Assembly (NCBI RefSeq): GCF_000421145.1
Contig: NZ_ATWH01000002.1
Location: forward strand, 310,001-374,000
Source: Glaciibacter superstes DSM 21135
GTDB lineage: Bacteria; Actinomycetota; Actinomycetes; Actinomycetales; Microbacteriaceae
Direction of reading: 5' to 3'
DNA length: 64,000 nucleotides
Position 1 is the first letter of the stretch; each line of letters opens with the position of its first letter. Positions 17,182-27,164 of the stretch are shown piece by piece. The notes beneath the pieces are model-generated. The model made no database searches and had not been told where the DNA came from. It was given only the letters and a program-made list of their open reading frames with translations. Position numbers and translations under genes: made by a program.

Positions 17182-17293
17182 CCGCTCGCATCTCGAGCAC
17201 TGGGAGAGGGCAGAGCCGAGTATCGCGATGAATCATCCTTCAGAGTGATGCCGGATACACCTGTGGCGGGATTCGCCATTCCGGGCGACTTCC

Positions 17294-17305
17294 TAGCGTT
17301 GAAGT
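17294..17305 (+). promoter_or_regulatory. leaderless-type -10 box for the ABC ATPase
   Basis: TAGCGT lies six bases before the ATG at 17306 with no Shine-Dalgarno motif, consistent with transcription starting at the start codon. Confidence 0.5.
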
Positions 17306-18067
17306 ATGGAAATCACACCATCAGAACTCGGCCTGGTTGCCAGGGTCACCAACCTCACAAAATCCTACGGAAGCGCCCCGAACACCGTCACCGCGCTCGA
17401 CGACGTCTCCATCGGCATCCGTCGTGGCGAGTTCACGGCCATCATGGGTCCCAGTGGCTCCGGCAAGTCGACGCTGATGCACATCATGGCCGGCCTCGAC
17501 ACTCCGACGGATGGTCGCGCCTGGCTGGCCGACACTGAGATCACCGCCATGGGTGACTCGGAATTGACCGTGCTGCGCCGCCGACGCGTCGGCTTCGTTT
17601 TCCAGGCGTTCAACCTGGTGCCGACGCTCGATGTGCGCGGCAACATCGTGCTTCCGTTCGAGCTCGACGGACGCCGCCCGACTGTTGTGGAGAAGGACTG
17701 GATCGAACAGCTCATCGATTCTCTCGGGCTGGCCAACCGGCTCACCCACCGACCATACGAGCTCTCGGGCGGGCAGCAGCAGCGCGTTGCGATCGCGCGC
17801 GCGCTGGCGACCAAGCCCGACCTGGTCTTCGCAGACGAGCCCACCGGCAACCTCGACTCCCGTTCCGGCCGCGAGGTGCTCGCGCTCCTCGCCGCCGCGA
17901 GTGCCAGCTATGGCCAGAGCATCGCCATGGTCACCCATGACCCGATTGCAGCGAGCCACGCCGACCGCATCATCTTCCTCGCGGACGGACGGGTTGTCGA
18001 AGAACGAGGGCGATCGAGCGCCGAGGAGATCTCGCGCATCATGCTCGGAATGGAGCAGAGGGTATGA
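17306..18067 (+). CDS. MacB/LolD-type ABC transporter ATP-binding protein
   Basis: This encodes 253 residues. Walker [11 protein letters not shown]-loop [10 protein letters not shown], signature [15 protein letters not shown], Walker [13 protein letters not shown] and the switch His in VTHDP are all present. The FNLVP sequence after the Q-loop and the GNLDS D-loop are typical of the MacB/LolD/FtsE group that partners FtsX-like permeases. It overlaps the permease start (ATGA). Such pairs export antimicrobial peptides or lipids or act in envelope stress responses; the upstream two-component system fits a detoxification role. Confidence 0.95.
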   Translation: MEITPSELGLVARVTNLTKSYGSAPNTVTALDDVSIGIRRGEFTAIMGPSGSGKSTLMHIMAGLDTPTDGRAWLADTEITAMGDSELTVLRRRRVGFVFQAFNLVPTLDVRGNIVLPFELDGRRPTVVEKDWIEQLIDSLGLANRLTHRPYELSGGQQQRVAIARALATKPDLVFADEPTGNLDSRSGREVLALLAAASASYGQSIAMVTHDPIAASHADRIIFLADGRVVEERGRSSAEEISRIMLGMEQRV

Positions 18068-19461
18068 GGGCGATGGGACGAGGCCGCGAACACGGTTCCA
18101 GCATTCTGGTTGCCGCCCTGAGTTCGGCATTCGGAGTGGTGCTCATCCAGGTGACCGGTGCGCTCAGCTTCATGATCTCCGCCGACAACATCGGACGCAG
18201 CACAACGGTGCGCATGATGCTGGCGATCGTGGCTTTCGTGTTCATCGTGATCGCCGTGTATGTGGGGTCGATCGTGACAGTGAACACGTTTGCCACGATC
18301 ATCGCCGGCCGCACCCGTACCATCGCATTGCTTCGCCTGATCGGGTCGAGCGCCAGGGCACAGCGACGCGCAGTCGCCGCCGAAGGCTTCTGGGTCGGGG
18401 TTGTCGGAGCCTCGATTGGCGCGCTGGCCGGAACCGCCATGTCGATCGGAACGGTGCGCATCGCCGTCGCACAGTCTGTTGTGCCAGATCTCGACTACCC
18501 GCTGTTCGATCCGCTCATCGCCGCACCGATCCTGATCGTGGTGCTGTCGACCTGGCTCGCCTCGTGGGTCGGTTCCCGCCGTGTACTCACCGTCAGCCCG
18601 ATGCAGGCCGTCGGAGCGTCGGGAGAACTCTCACGCGAGGAGACTCTCAGCCGCACCGGCAGGAACTTAACCGCTGTCGTACTCGGCGTTACCGGGTTAC
18701 TGCTGCTCGGCGGGGGAGTCCTGCTCGGACTGATCTCCCCGTTGGGAATCCTGGTCGGGATGGTCGGCGGGATGCTGTCATTCAGCGGGCTGATCCTCGG
18801 CTCACACCTGGTGATGCCGTCGATCCTGCGTTTGACCGGCAGGCTGCTCGGGCGAAGCGCATCAGCACGCCTGGCAGCGGCCAACGCATTGCGCTACCCG
18901 GAGCGGTCATCCAGGGCGACAATCGGGCTCGTCATCGGCGTGACGCTGATCACCATGTTCGCTGTCGCCGGAGCGAGTTACCAGGACATGATGGCCCGTG
19001 CACAGGCCGCCCAACCTGAGGTGTACCAGGGTGTCGACAAGGTCGTCGCTGTCACCGTCGCGATCTTCTCCGTGCTCATTGGCTTCAGCGCACTGATCGC
19101 CGCAGTCGGCATGGTCAACAACCTGGCGCTCAGCGTTCTCCAGCGCACGCGGGAACTCGGTCTGCTGCGCGCGCTCGGCTTCACTGCGAAGCAGGTGCGA
19201 CGGATGATTCTGGCCGAAAGCACGCAGATGACCATCGCCGCCGTCGGGCTGGGCCTTATTCTCGGCGTGTTTTATGGCTGGGCGGGTGCGCAGTCGCTCC
19301 TCGGCGCACAGGACGGAGTCGGTGTGATCGCCCCGAGCATCCCGTGGCTTCTGGTCGTGTTGTGCGTGGTCGGTGCCGCTGCGCTCACGCTGGCCGCGTC
19401 TGTCTCGCCCGCCCGCCGGGCCACCACGGTGTCGCCGGTCGTCGCCCTCGCTGCCGACTGA
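18064..19461 (+). CDS. FtsX-like ABC transporter permease
   Basis: This is a 465-residue permease with two FtsX modules. The first spans residues about 40-190, with NTFATIIAGRTRTIALLRLIGSS cut by helices. The second spans about 330-460, with LALSVLQRTRELGLLRALG, a coupling-helix motif that contacts the ATPase. About eight membrane helices are predicted. There is no large MacB-type periplasmic domain. The gene is translationally coupled to the ATPase. A stable hairpin lies 60 bp downstream. Confidence 0.92.
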   Translation: MRAMGRGREHGSSILVAALSSAFGVVLIQVTGALSFMISADNIGRSTTVRMMLAIVAFVFIVIAVYVGSIVTVNTFATIIAGRTRTIALLRLIGSSARAQRRAVAAEGFWVGVVGASIGALAGTAMSIGTVRIAVAQSVVPDLDYPLFDPLIAAPILIVVLSTWLASWVGSRRVLTVSPMQAVGASGELSREETLSRTGRNLTAVVLGVTGLLLLGGGVLLGLISPLGILVGMVGGMLSFSGLILGSHLVMPSILRLTGRLLGRSASARLAAANALRYPERSSRATIGLVIGVTLITMFAVAGASYQDMMARAQAAQPEVYQGVDKVVAVTVAIFSVLIGFSALIAAVGMVNNLALSVLQRTRELGLLRALGFTAKQVRRMILAESTQMTIAAVGLGLILGVFYGWAGAQSLLGAQDGVGVIAPSIPWLLVVLCVVGAAALTLAASVSPARRATTVSPVVALAAD

Positions 19462-19519
19462 CGCCGGCGGCCCTTCGCTCTGTCCACTGTCGCCGTTCGC
19501 CCACGGATACCGCCCACTG

Positions 19520-19575
19520 TCGCCGTTTGCGCCGAGATGACCCGCTGTGCCGGCGATTCTCGGAGCAAACGGCGA
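19520..19575. repeat. 18-bp stem hairpin, possible dispersed palindromic repeat
   Basis: TCGCCGTTTGCGCCGAGA at 19520-19537 pairs with TCTCGGAGCAAACGGCGA at 19558-19575 with one mismatch and a 20-nt loop. A partial direct copy (CCACTGTCGCCGTT) precedes it near 19486, and a related sequence (TCGCCGTTCGC...GGCGATTCTCG) occurs at 41709-41772. It may terminate the exporter operon, but no T-run follows. Confidence 0.6.
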
Positions 19576-19649
19576 TTCCCGGGCAGCGGAACTCACAGCG
19601 CCGCGGCATCCGTTGCCCGATCGTAAGCATCACACTGTCCGATTGGTGT

Positions 19650-19728
19650 TAGCCTGTTTCTGTGTTGTTTGGTGCGCTCCTTCTTAGCTGCCGCGACGAG
19701 TCCTAATCTGAGGCCTCCCTCGTCGCGG
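19650..19728 (+). promoter_or_regulatory. leuA leader with attenuator-like stem
   Basis: A TAGCCT box (19650-19655) stands six bases before a 14-codon leader ORF. Its distal end overlaps a perfect 10-bp stem: CCGCGACGAG at 19691-19700 with CTCGTCGCGG at 19719-19728, loop 18 nt. Ribosome position on the Leu codons could decide whether this stem forms. Comparative work on Actinobacteria has proposed a leader-peptide RNA element before leuA; this looks like that element. Confidence 0.75.
19662..19706 (+). CDS. leuA leader peptide
   Basis: This is a 14-codon ORF starting with GTG and reading MLFGALLLSCRDES. It contains four Leu codons, three of them consecutive (CTC CTT CTT). The peptide likely senses charged tRNA-Leu and has no other function. 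No ribosome binding site is visible; the -10 box six bases before the GTG suggests a leaderless start. leuA begins 66 bp after its stop. Confidence 0.72.
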   Translation: MLFGALLLSCRDES

Positions 19729-19745
19729 AGTTCGTCGTCGGCTGA

Positions 19746-21542
<1,797 letters not shown>

Positions 21543-21557
21543 GCGAGAGGGCAAAGC

Positions 21558-21929
21558 GTGATGGTGCAGTTCGAGTCCGTGGAAGCGTGGGTCGACCGTT
21601 ACCGTGTCGCCTGGGAATCAAACAAACCCGACGACATCCGTTCACTGTTCACAGAGGATGCGCAGTACCGCACCGAACCGTATGCCGAGCCCTGGATCGG
21701 CCACGACGAGATCGTCGCCGGCTGGCTCTCCGCGGCAGACGACCCGGGGGAGACCACGTTCGACTGGTCTCTTCTCGGGGTGACGGCTGAGGTCACCGTC
21801 ATCGAAGGAAGGGCGGTGTACAGCGGCGGCGCGAACTACCGCAACCTCTGGGTCATCCGTTTCGCCGACGACGGGCGCGCCACCAGTTTCACCGAGTGGT
21901 GGATGACCGAGCCAGACCCCGAAGCCTGA
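21558..21929 (+). CDS. SnoaL/NTF2-like protein
   Basis: This is a 123-residue single-domain protein. VDRYRVAWESNKPDDIRSLF, FTEDAQYRTEPY and WIGHDEIVAGW followed by C-terminal beta strands (FADDGRATSFTEWWM) match the NTF2-like cone fold used by SnoaL-type enzymes and many ligand-binding proteins. The catalytic role is unknown. It starts 16 bp after leuA with GAGAGG upstream, so it may be read through from leuA. GTG at 21558 and ATG at 21561 are both possible starts. Confidence 0.75.
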   Translation: MMVQFESVEAWVDRYRVAWESNKPDDIRSLFTEDAQYRTEPYAEPWIGHDEIVAGWLSAADDPGETTFDWSLLGVTAEVTVIEGRAVYSGGANYRNLWVIRFADDGRATSFTEWWMTEPDPEA

Positions 21930-21963
21930 TTTGTGGGTGTCGCGACAGGTGTCGTGGCAGGCG

Positions 21964-22665
21964 TCAGCGGAGCACCGGCATCCGCCACTCGGTCACTGCT
22001 TCGACCGTTGTTGCCACGGGGATGGCCCTCGCGACGTCGTCGATCGCACCGGAGAGCAGGTCGAAGAGGCGCTCATCCGGGTTGTCGATGCAGGCCTCTG
22101 CGATGCCCTGCACCGCCACCCGGAGAACCGATTCCGCCTCTCGTTCGGTGAACTTGGTGTGCGACCAGTTGCCGAACGATTCGATGAACTCGTGGGCCCA
22201 TTTCAGGGTGTCAGGCGCCTGACTGAACGCGGTGCGGATCATGACGTCGGTGCCCGGGTCAGTGCCGCCGGTGAGCGTCAGTTGCCGTTCACAACTCAGG
22301 ATGCCGACGGCGAGTCCCCGTTGGCGCTCCCCGTTGGCGACGGGCAATGCCGCCGTGGCGGCGCGCAGTGCGACCAGCAGCTTGATGCGTGGATCGTCGC
22401 CGTTCAACCCGATCACCGAGGGGATCAGGCCGGTGAGCCGTGACCTGGCCTTGTCGGTGGTGCAGTCGTTCACCATTCTGGCCAGGGACGCGAGTGTCGG
22501 ATGGGTGCAGGCCGGATGGTCGCTCCACGATTCGCCAGCGAGGTAGGAGGCGAATTCCATGAAGCATCCGCCAGATCGCGCTGTGCGGTGCTTGCCCCTG
22601 GAGAGCACGGGCATCAGCCACGGGGTATCAGTGTGCACCTGTTGTGATTTCCGTGCCGGTTTCAT
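21964..22665 (-). CDS. conserved hypothetical protein
   Basis: This encodes 233 residues with no domain I recognise. The head is basic (MKPARKSQQ) and is followed by [20 protein letters not shown], a [20 protein letters not shown] segment with paired Cys and His residues, and an all-helical remainder. The spacing of Cys and His could bind a metal, but that is inference. The ATG at 22665 is favoured because GGAGG lies 5 nt before it; a GTG at 22677 overlaps that motif. It is divergent from recO and convergent with the SnoaL-like gene. Confidence 0.75.
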   Translation of the reverse strand: MKPARKSQQVHTDTPWLMPVLSRGKHRTARSGGCFMEFASYLAGESWSDHPACTHPTLASLARMVNDCTTDKARSRLTGLIPSVIGLNGDDPRIKLLVALRAATAALPVANGERQRGLAVGILSCERQLTLTGGTDPGTDVMIRTAFSQAPDTLKWAHEFIESFGNWSHTKFTEREAESVLRVAVQGIAEACIDNPDERLFDLLSGAIDDVARAIPVATTVEAVTEWRMPVLR

Positions 22666-22826
22666 CGAGACCTCCACATAATCATCTGCTTCTGTCCAGT
22701 TTCCTCCCGGTTCAACGGAAAGGCCAGAGGTATCGCGGATTGGTGAAAAGCGCTGCGGTCACGACACTTCCTCTCACATGCCTGTCGGCACACTGCAATC
22801 GCAGGGTGGGGACCGATAATGGAGAG

Positions 22827-23549
22827 GTGCCTGTCTACCGTGATGAAGCCGTCGTGCTGCGAACCCACAAACTGGGCGAAGCCGACCGGATCGTCACCAT
22901 GCTCACCAGGCAGCACGGCAAGGTGCGCGCAGTTGCCAAGGGCGTTCGCCGCACCGCTTCGAAGTTCGGTGCACGCCTCGAACCGTTCATGGTCGCCGAC
23001 GTGCAGTTGTACGAGGGCCGCAGCCTCGACATCGTCACCCAGGCGGAGTCCATCGGCTCCTATGGAGCACAGATCACCGCCGACTACGGCAGCTACACCG
23101 CGGCAAGCGCCATGGTGGAGACGGCCGACAAGCTCACAGAGGCGGAAGGGTCGCTCCAGCAGTACCTCCTGCTGGTCGGCGCGCTCCGCTCACTGTCTCG
23201 TCGAGAGCACGGCACCAGCCTGACCCTGGATTCCTACCTTCTGCGCGCGCTGTCGATGGCAGGCTGGGCCCCGAGCTTTCAGGACTGTTCGCGCTGCGCT
23301 GCCGTCGGGGATCACTCAGCGGTCGTCGTGCAGCTCGGTGGCATCGTCTGCGACGATTGCGCCCCTCCCGGTTCGCCGCGTCTGGGAACGGAGGCCATCA
23401 CTCTCCTGAGCGCGCTCCTCACCGGCGACTGGGTGTATGCAGAGGCGGCGGAAGAGCGCACCAAGGCACAGGCGACCGGCATCGTCTCCGCCTACACGCA
23501 GTGGCACCTGGAACGCAGCCTCCGTTCGCTGGAGCACGTCAGCCGATGA
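22827..23549 (+). CDS. recO: DNA repair protein RecO
   Basis: This is a 240-residue RecF-pathway protein that anneals single strands and loads RecA. The N-terminal OB fold begins [20 protein letters not shown], the usual RecO start, and contains [17 protein letters not shown]. The C-terminal zinc site is CSRC...CDDC. The GTG at 22827 matches the family start although the ribosome binding site is poorly spaced; the upstream open frame is not conserved. The stop overlaps the uppS start in ATGA form, the standard actinobacterial pairing. Confidence 0.93.
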   Translation: MPVYRDEAVVLRTHKLGEADRIVTMLTRQHGKVRAVAKGVRRTASKFGARLEPFMVADVQLYEGRSLDIVTQAESIGSYGAQITADYGSYTAASAMVETADKLTEAEGSLQQYLLLVGALRSLSRREHGTSLTLDSYLLRALSMAGWAPSFQDCSRCAAVGDHSAVVVQLGGIVCDDCAPPGSPRLGTEAITLLSALLTGDWVYAEAAEERTKAQATGIVSAYTQWHLERSLRSLEHVSR

Positions 23550-24394
23550 GCGGGAAGAACTCCGGATCGGGAAGGAACGCCACGCAGAAGCCATACACAC
23601 ACCGCGACGCCGTCGCTTTCCGGCCGCTGGACTGGACCGGTCTCTACCCGCCTGACCTCCCGGCGAAGTCGGTGCCAGAGCACGTCGCCATCGTGATGGA
23701 CGGCAACGGCCGCTGGGCCAACGCGAGGGGACTCACCCGCATCGAGGGCCACAAGGCCGGCGAGGAGGTGCTGCTCGACGTCGTCGCCGGTGCCATCCAG
23801 GCCGGCGTGAAGCACCTCAGCGTGTACGCCTTCTCCACCGAGAACTGGAAACGGTCGCCGTCTGAGGTGCGCTTCCTGATGGGATACAACCGCGACGTGC
23901 TGCACCGGCGCCGAGACCAGCTGAACGAGTGGGGCGTGCGGGTGCGGTGGGCAGGGCGAAAGCCGCGGCTGTGGGCATCCGTTGTCAAAGAATTGCAGTT
24001 CGCGGAACGCCTGACCGTCGGCAATAACGTTCTCACCCTGACCATGTGCGTGAACTACGGAGGGCGTAACGAGATAACGGATGCCGTGCGCCAGTTGGCA
24101 GAAGAGGTGGCGGCCGGTCGGTTGAAACCGTCAGGAATCACTGAGAAGTCGATCCAGCGACACCTCTATACGCCCGACCTGCCCGATGTCGACCTGTTCG
24201 TGCGGAGCTCGGGGGAGCAGCGCACCAGCAACTTCTTGCTCTGGCAGAGCGCCTATGCCGAGATGGTGTTCCTCGACACCCTGTGGCCGGACTTCAGCCG
24301 AGTCGACCTCTGGCACGCCATCGACCTCTACGCCTCCCGCACCCGCCGCTTCGGTGGCGCTGCCGATGCCCCGACGGACACACAGACCACCTGA
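23546..24394 (+). CDS. uppS: isoprenyl (polyprenyl) diphosphate synthase, UppS-type
   Basis: This is a 282-residue cis-prenyltransferase that makes the lipid carrier for cell-wall synthesis. [16 protein letters not shown] gives catalytic Asp52. ENWKRS and the [18 protein letters not shown] segment bind diphosphate and substrate. [11 protein letters not shown] is also typical. The first 30 residues are a hydrophilic extension. The start overlaps recO; the end is followed by 60 bp before the DsbA-like gene. Confidence 0.95.
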   Translation: MSGKNSGSGRNATQKPYTHRDAVAFRPLDWTGLYPPDLPAKSVPEHVAIVMDGNGRWANARGLTRIEGHKAGEEVLLDVVAGAIQAGVKHLSVYAFSTENWKRSPSEVRFLMGYNRDVLHRRRDQLNEWGVRVRWAGRKPRLWASVVKELQFAERLTVGNNVLTLTMCVNYGGRNEITDAVRQLAEEVAAGRLKPSGITEKSIQRHLYTPDLPDVDLFVRSSGEQRTSNFLLWQSAYAEMVFLDTLWPDFSRVDLWHAIDLYASRTRRFGGAADAPTDTQTT

Positions 24395-24455
24395 TCGTGC
24401 GGCGGGAATACCGGAGCGGATGCTTCGCGTTGGCACCAGAGTGAGTGAAAAGACA

Positions 24456-25172
24456 ATGACGGAAACCATCAAAGTAGACATCTGGTCTGATATCGCGTGC
24501 CCGTGGTGCTACATCGGCAAGCGCAAGTTCGAAAGCGGCGCAGCGTCTTTCGGCGCCGCAACGGGTGATGGCGCGCCAGACGTGGTCATCGAGTACCACA
24601 GCTACGAGCTTTCGCCCGATACCCCTGTCGACTTCGACGGCAGCGAGATCGACTTCCTCGCCAAGCACAAGGGGATGCCGGCCGACCAGGTGCAGGGGAT
24701 GCTCGACCGCGTCACCGGCATCGCCGCCGACGTCGGCCTCAACTACGACTACGACGCCCTCCAACACACCAACACCGTCAAGGCACACCAGCTTTTGCAC
24801 TACGCGAAGGCGCACGGCGTTCAGCTCGAGGCGGTTGAGCGGCTGCTCAAGGCCTATTTCGTCGAGGGCAGGCATGTCGGCCGGATCGAAGACCTCGCCG
24901 ATCTCGGAGCCGAGGTCGGACTCGATCGCGACGACATCGTGCGTTCGCTGACCGCCGACGAACACCTCGCCGCAGTTCGAGCCGACCAGGCACTCGCGGG
25001 GGAGTACGGCATCAACGGCGTGCCCTTCTTCGTCATCAACGGCAAGTACGGCGTGTCGGGCGCCCAGGATCCTGAGACGTTCGCCGACGTGCTCAGGCAG
25101 GTCTGGGCAGAAGAGACCACCGACGTCGACACCACAACAACCACATCCACAACCGAGGAGCAGACCGCATGA
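24456..25172 (+). CDS. DsbA/FrnE-family oxidoreductase
   Basis: This is a 238-residue cytoplasmic thioredoxin-fold protein with a helical insertion. The redox motif CPWC is at residues 15-18 in WSDIACPWCYIGKRKFE, and the cis-Pro loop is NGVPFFVINGKYGVSGAQDP. This is the FrnE type of DsbA, which includes disulfide isomerases and polyketide-linked oxidoreductases. There is no signal peptide. The C-terminal 20 residues are Thr-rich low complexity. I chose the ATG at 24456; a GTG at 24441 is an alternative. It is coupled by ATGA to a tiny Cys-rich gene, which suggests a shared redox task. Confidence 0.88.
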   Translation: MTETIKVDIWSDIACPWCYIGKRKFESGAASFGAATGDGAPDVVIEYHSYELSPDTPVDFDGSEIDFLAKHKGMPADQVQGMLDRVTGIAADVGLNYDYDALQHTNTVKAHQLLHYAKAHGVQLEAVERLLKAYFVEGRHVGRIEDLADLGAEVGLDRDDIVRSLTADEHLAAVRADQALAGEYGINGVPFFVINGKYGVSGAQDPETFADVLRQVWAEETTDVDTTTTTSTTEEQTA

Positions 25173-25327
25173 GCGAGACCACCAGCACCATCGACACTGC
25201 CACAGTCGACATCAACGTCACCGACCCGCAAGACGCCGCACGGACGGCAGATGGCCGCCCAATCATCGCGATGCTGGGTGAGGCCGAGGCCGGCGGATGC
25301 TGCGGTGGCGGTTCCTGCGCGATCTAA
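25169..25327 (+). CDS. 52-residue Cys-rich microprotein
   Basis: This small gene overlaps the stop of the DsbA-like gene (ATGA). The product is MSETTSTIDTATVDINV, then a short linker, RPIIAMLGEAEAGG and a terminal CCGGGSCAI. The three Cys residues lie within the last nine positions, resembling metal-binding or thiol-exchange tails. Ser/Thr-rich composition in the head resembles the tail of the preceding protein. Coding character is supported by the overlap, in-frame termination and high third-position GC. I infer either a substrate or partner of the oxidoreductase or a small metal binder. Confidence 0.7.
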   Translation: MSETTSTIDTATVDINVTDPQDAARTADGRPIIAMLGEAEAGGCCGGGSCAI

Positions 25328-25356
25328 CGTCGACCACACCTTCAACCGCATACCCG

Positions 25357-25429
25357 TTCGACGGAGATTCTGCCCAAAGACGGGGCGAATCGGCTCGAAA
25401 CACCGCGCTGGAGCGAAATCTCCGTCGAA
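25357..25429. repeat. 13-bp perfect inverted repeat between convergent genes
   Basis: TTCGACGGAGATT at 25357-25369 and AATCTCCGTCGAA at 25417-25429 are exact complements separated by 47 bp. The element lies between the Cys-rich microprotein and the convergent ybaK-like gene, where it could act as a two-way terminator structure, though T-runs are absent. Confidence 0.6.
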
Positions 25430-25457
25430 TGGTCAGGGACGTTCGGGATGCGGGTGG

Positions 25458-25952
25458 TTACTCCGGGTCGCTGATGTCGGCGATCGTGGCTTCGAACGAG
25501 GCGAGCAGCGCATCAGCGTCGACGAAGGCGCCGTAGCCGTGCTCACCGGCACCCATGGCAACCTCACGCCCGACCAGGGTCGCGTCGGCGAACACCGGCC
25601 AAGCGACGCGGCTTCCGAGCGGGGTGATCGTTCCCCGCTCATGGCCGGTCGCCTCGAGAGCCAGCGATTCGTGAGGCAACGAGAGCTTGTTCACCCCGAC
25701 CACGGTGCGCAGTTTCGCCCAGGAGACTTTGCGTCCGCCCGGAACCAGCGCGAACAGGTAGCCGCCGTCATGCCGCTTCACCACCAAGGTCTTCACGATG
25801 TCGGACGGCTCGACTCCCATCAGCTCTGCTGCCTCATGGAGACTGCCTGCCGCGGGCCGTTCGACGATGCGAACCTCGAGTGATCGCCTCGCAGCATCCC
25901 TCAACACCCGCTCGTGTCCGGTGGTTTCCACATCCTGCAGGCTCTCGTCCAT
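25458..25952 (-). CDS. YbaK/EbsC-family aminoacyl-tRNA deacylase
   Basis: This is a 164-residue single-domain protein. EAAELMGVEPSDIVKTLVVK, LFALVPGGRKVSWAKLRTVV, and ATGHERGTITPLGSR contain the conserved Lys, the GxxP loop and the TGxxxGxxxP pattern of the YbaK fold. Members hydrolyse mischarged aminoacyl-tRNA, for example Cys-tRNA-Pro. The ATG at 25952 gives the family length. It is divergent from dusB with 36 bp between the starts. Confidence 0.88.
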   Translation of the reverse strand: MDESLQDVETTGHERVLRDAARRSLEVRIVERPAAGSLHEAAELMGVEPSDIVKTLVVKRHDGGYLFALVPGGRKVSWAKLRTVVGVNKLSLPHESLALEATGHERGTITPLGSRVAWPVFADATLVGREVAMGAGEHGYGAFVDADALLASFEATIADISDPE

Positions 25953-25988
25953 GTTCGGCTCGCTCTTTCTGGGAGAATTGAGGTAATC

Positions 25989-27164
25989 ATGACTTTCCCT
26001 TCCACGATACGCCAGGCGGCGCCGCTGAAGATCGGCCCCCTGAACCTCGACGTGCCCGTTGTGCTTGCCCCGATGGCCGGCATCACGAACACGGCATTCC
26101 GTCTGCTCTGCCGTGAGTTCGGCGCCGGTCTCTACGTGAGCGAAATGATCACGTCGCGTGCGCTGGTCGAGCGCACGCGAGAGTCCATGCGCCTGATCAC
26201 GCATCATGAGAGTGAGACCACTCGCTCCATCCAGCTCTACGGCGTCGACCCGAAGACGGTGTCTGAAGCCGTGACCATGCTCGTCGCAGAAGACCGGGCA
26301 GACCACATCGACCTGAACTTCGGATGCCCGGTGCCGAAAGTCACCCGCAAGGGCGGGGGAGCGGCCCTTCCGTGGAAGCTCGAGCTTTTCCGGCAGATCG
26401 TGGAGGCGGCCGTCAGAGCCGCAGGGCCGATCCCGCTGACGATCAAGATGCGCAAGGGCATCGATTCCGACCACCTCACCTACCTGGAGGCGGGCAAAGC
26501 GGCTGAGGGCGCGGGTGTCGCTTCGATCGCACTGCACGCACGTACCGCGGCCGAGTTCTACTCGGGCCAGGCCGACTGGTCAGCCATCGAGAAGCTGAAG
26601 AACGTCATCACCGGTACCCCTGTTCTCGGCAACGGCGACATCTGGTCGGCTGACGATGCACTCCGCATGGTCGAAGAGACCGGATGCGACGGTGTTGTCG
26701 TTGGGCGCGGCTGCCTGGGCCGTCCGTGGCTGTTCGGCGACCTGGCAGCGGCGTTCGGCGCACCAGCAGCACCAGGGGCACCGGCCAAGGCTGAGCCGGG
26801 GCTCGGCCAGGTTGCGGCGACCTTCCGGCGGCACGCAGAGCTTCTCTCGGAGTTCTTCGAGAGCGAGGAACGCGGCTGCCGCGACATCCGTAAGCATGTC
26901 GCCTGGTACTTCAAGGGCTATCCGGTCGGCGGAGACCTGCGCGCCAGGCTGGCCACCGTCGAATCGCTCGCTCAGCTCGATGATCTTCTGGGCACGCTCG
27001 ACTGGGAGCAGCCCTATCCCGGCGTCGGGGCCGAAGGTCCCCGCGGGCGAGCGGGTACCCCGAAGAAACCGGCGCTCCCAGAGGACTGGCTGCAATCGCG
27101 AACGCTCGCGGGTGCGGAGCGAGTGAACCTCACCGAGGGCGAAGGGGATACCAGCGGTGGCTGA
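25989..27164 (+). CDS. dusB: tRNA-dihydrouridine synthase (DusB-type)
   Basis: This is a 391-residue FMN enzyme that reduces uridines in tRNA. VVLAPMAGITNTAFRLLCRE begins the barrel. DHIDLNFGCPVPKVTRKGGG carries the catalytic Cys, HARTAAEFYSGQADW the FMN-contact His, and GNGDIWSADDA and GVVVGRGCLGRPWLF the phosphate-binding loops. The ATG at 25989 follows TTGAGGT. The C-terminus extends about 40 residues past the usual end and overlaps dgt by 8 nt. Confidence 0.95.
   Translation: MTFPSTIRQAAPLKIGPLNLDVPVVLAPMAGITNTAFRLLCREFGAGLYVSEMITSRALVERTRESMRLITHHESETTRSIQLYGVDPKTVSEAVTMLVAEDRADHIDLNFGCPVPKVTRKGGGAALPWKLELFRQIVEAAVRAAGPIPLTIKMRKGIDSDHLTYLEAGKAAEGAGVASIALHARTAAEFYSGQADWSAIEKLKNVITGTPVLGNGDIWSADDALRMVEETGCDGVVVGRGCLGRPWLFGDLAAAFGAPAAPGAPAKAEPGLGQVAATFRRHAELLSEFFESEERGCRDIRKHVAWYFKGYPVGGDLRARLATVESLAQLDDLLGTLDWEQPYPGVGAEGPRGRAGTPKKPALPEDWLQSRTLAGAERVNLTEGEGDTSGG

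Noticed and set aside
10799-19461. Signalling and exporter stretch as a genomic island
   Set aside because: Base composition and repeat style match the surrounding core genes, and there are no mobility genes or boundary repeats.
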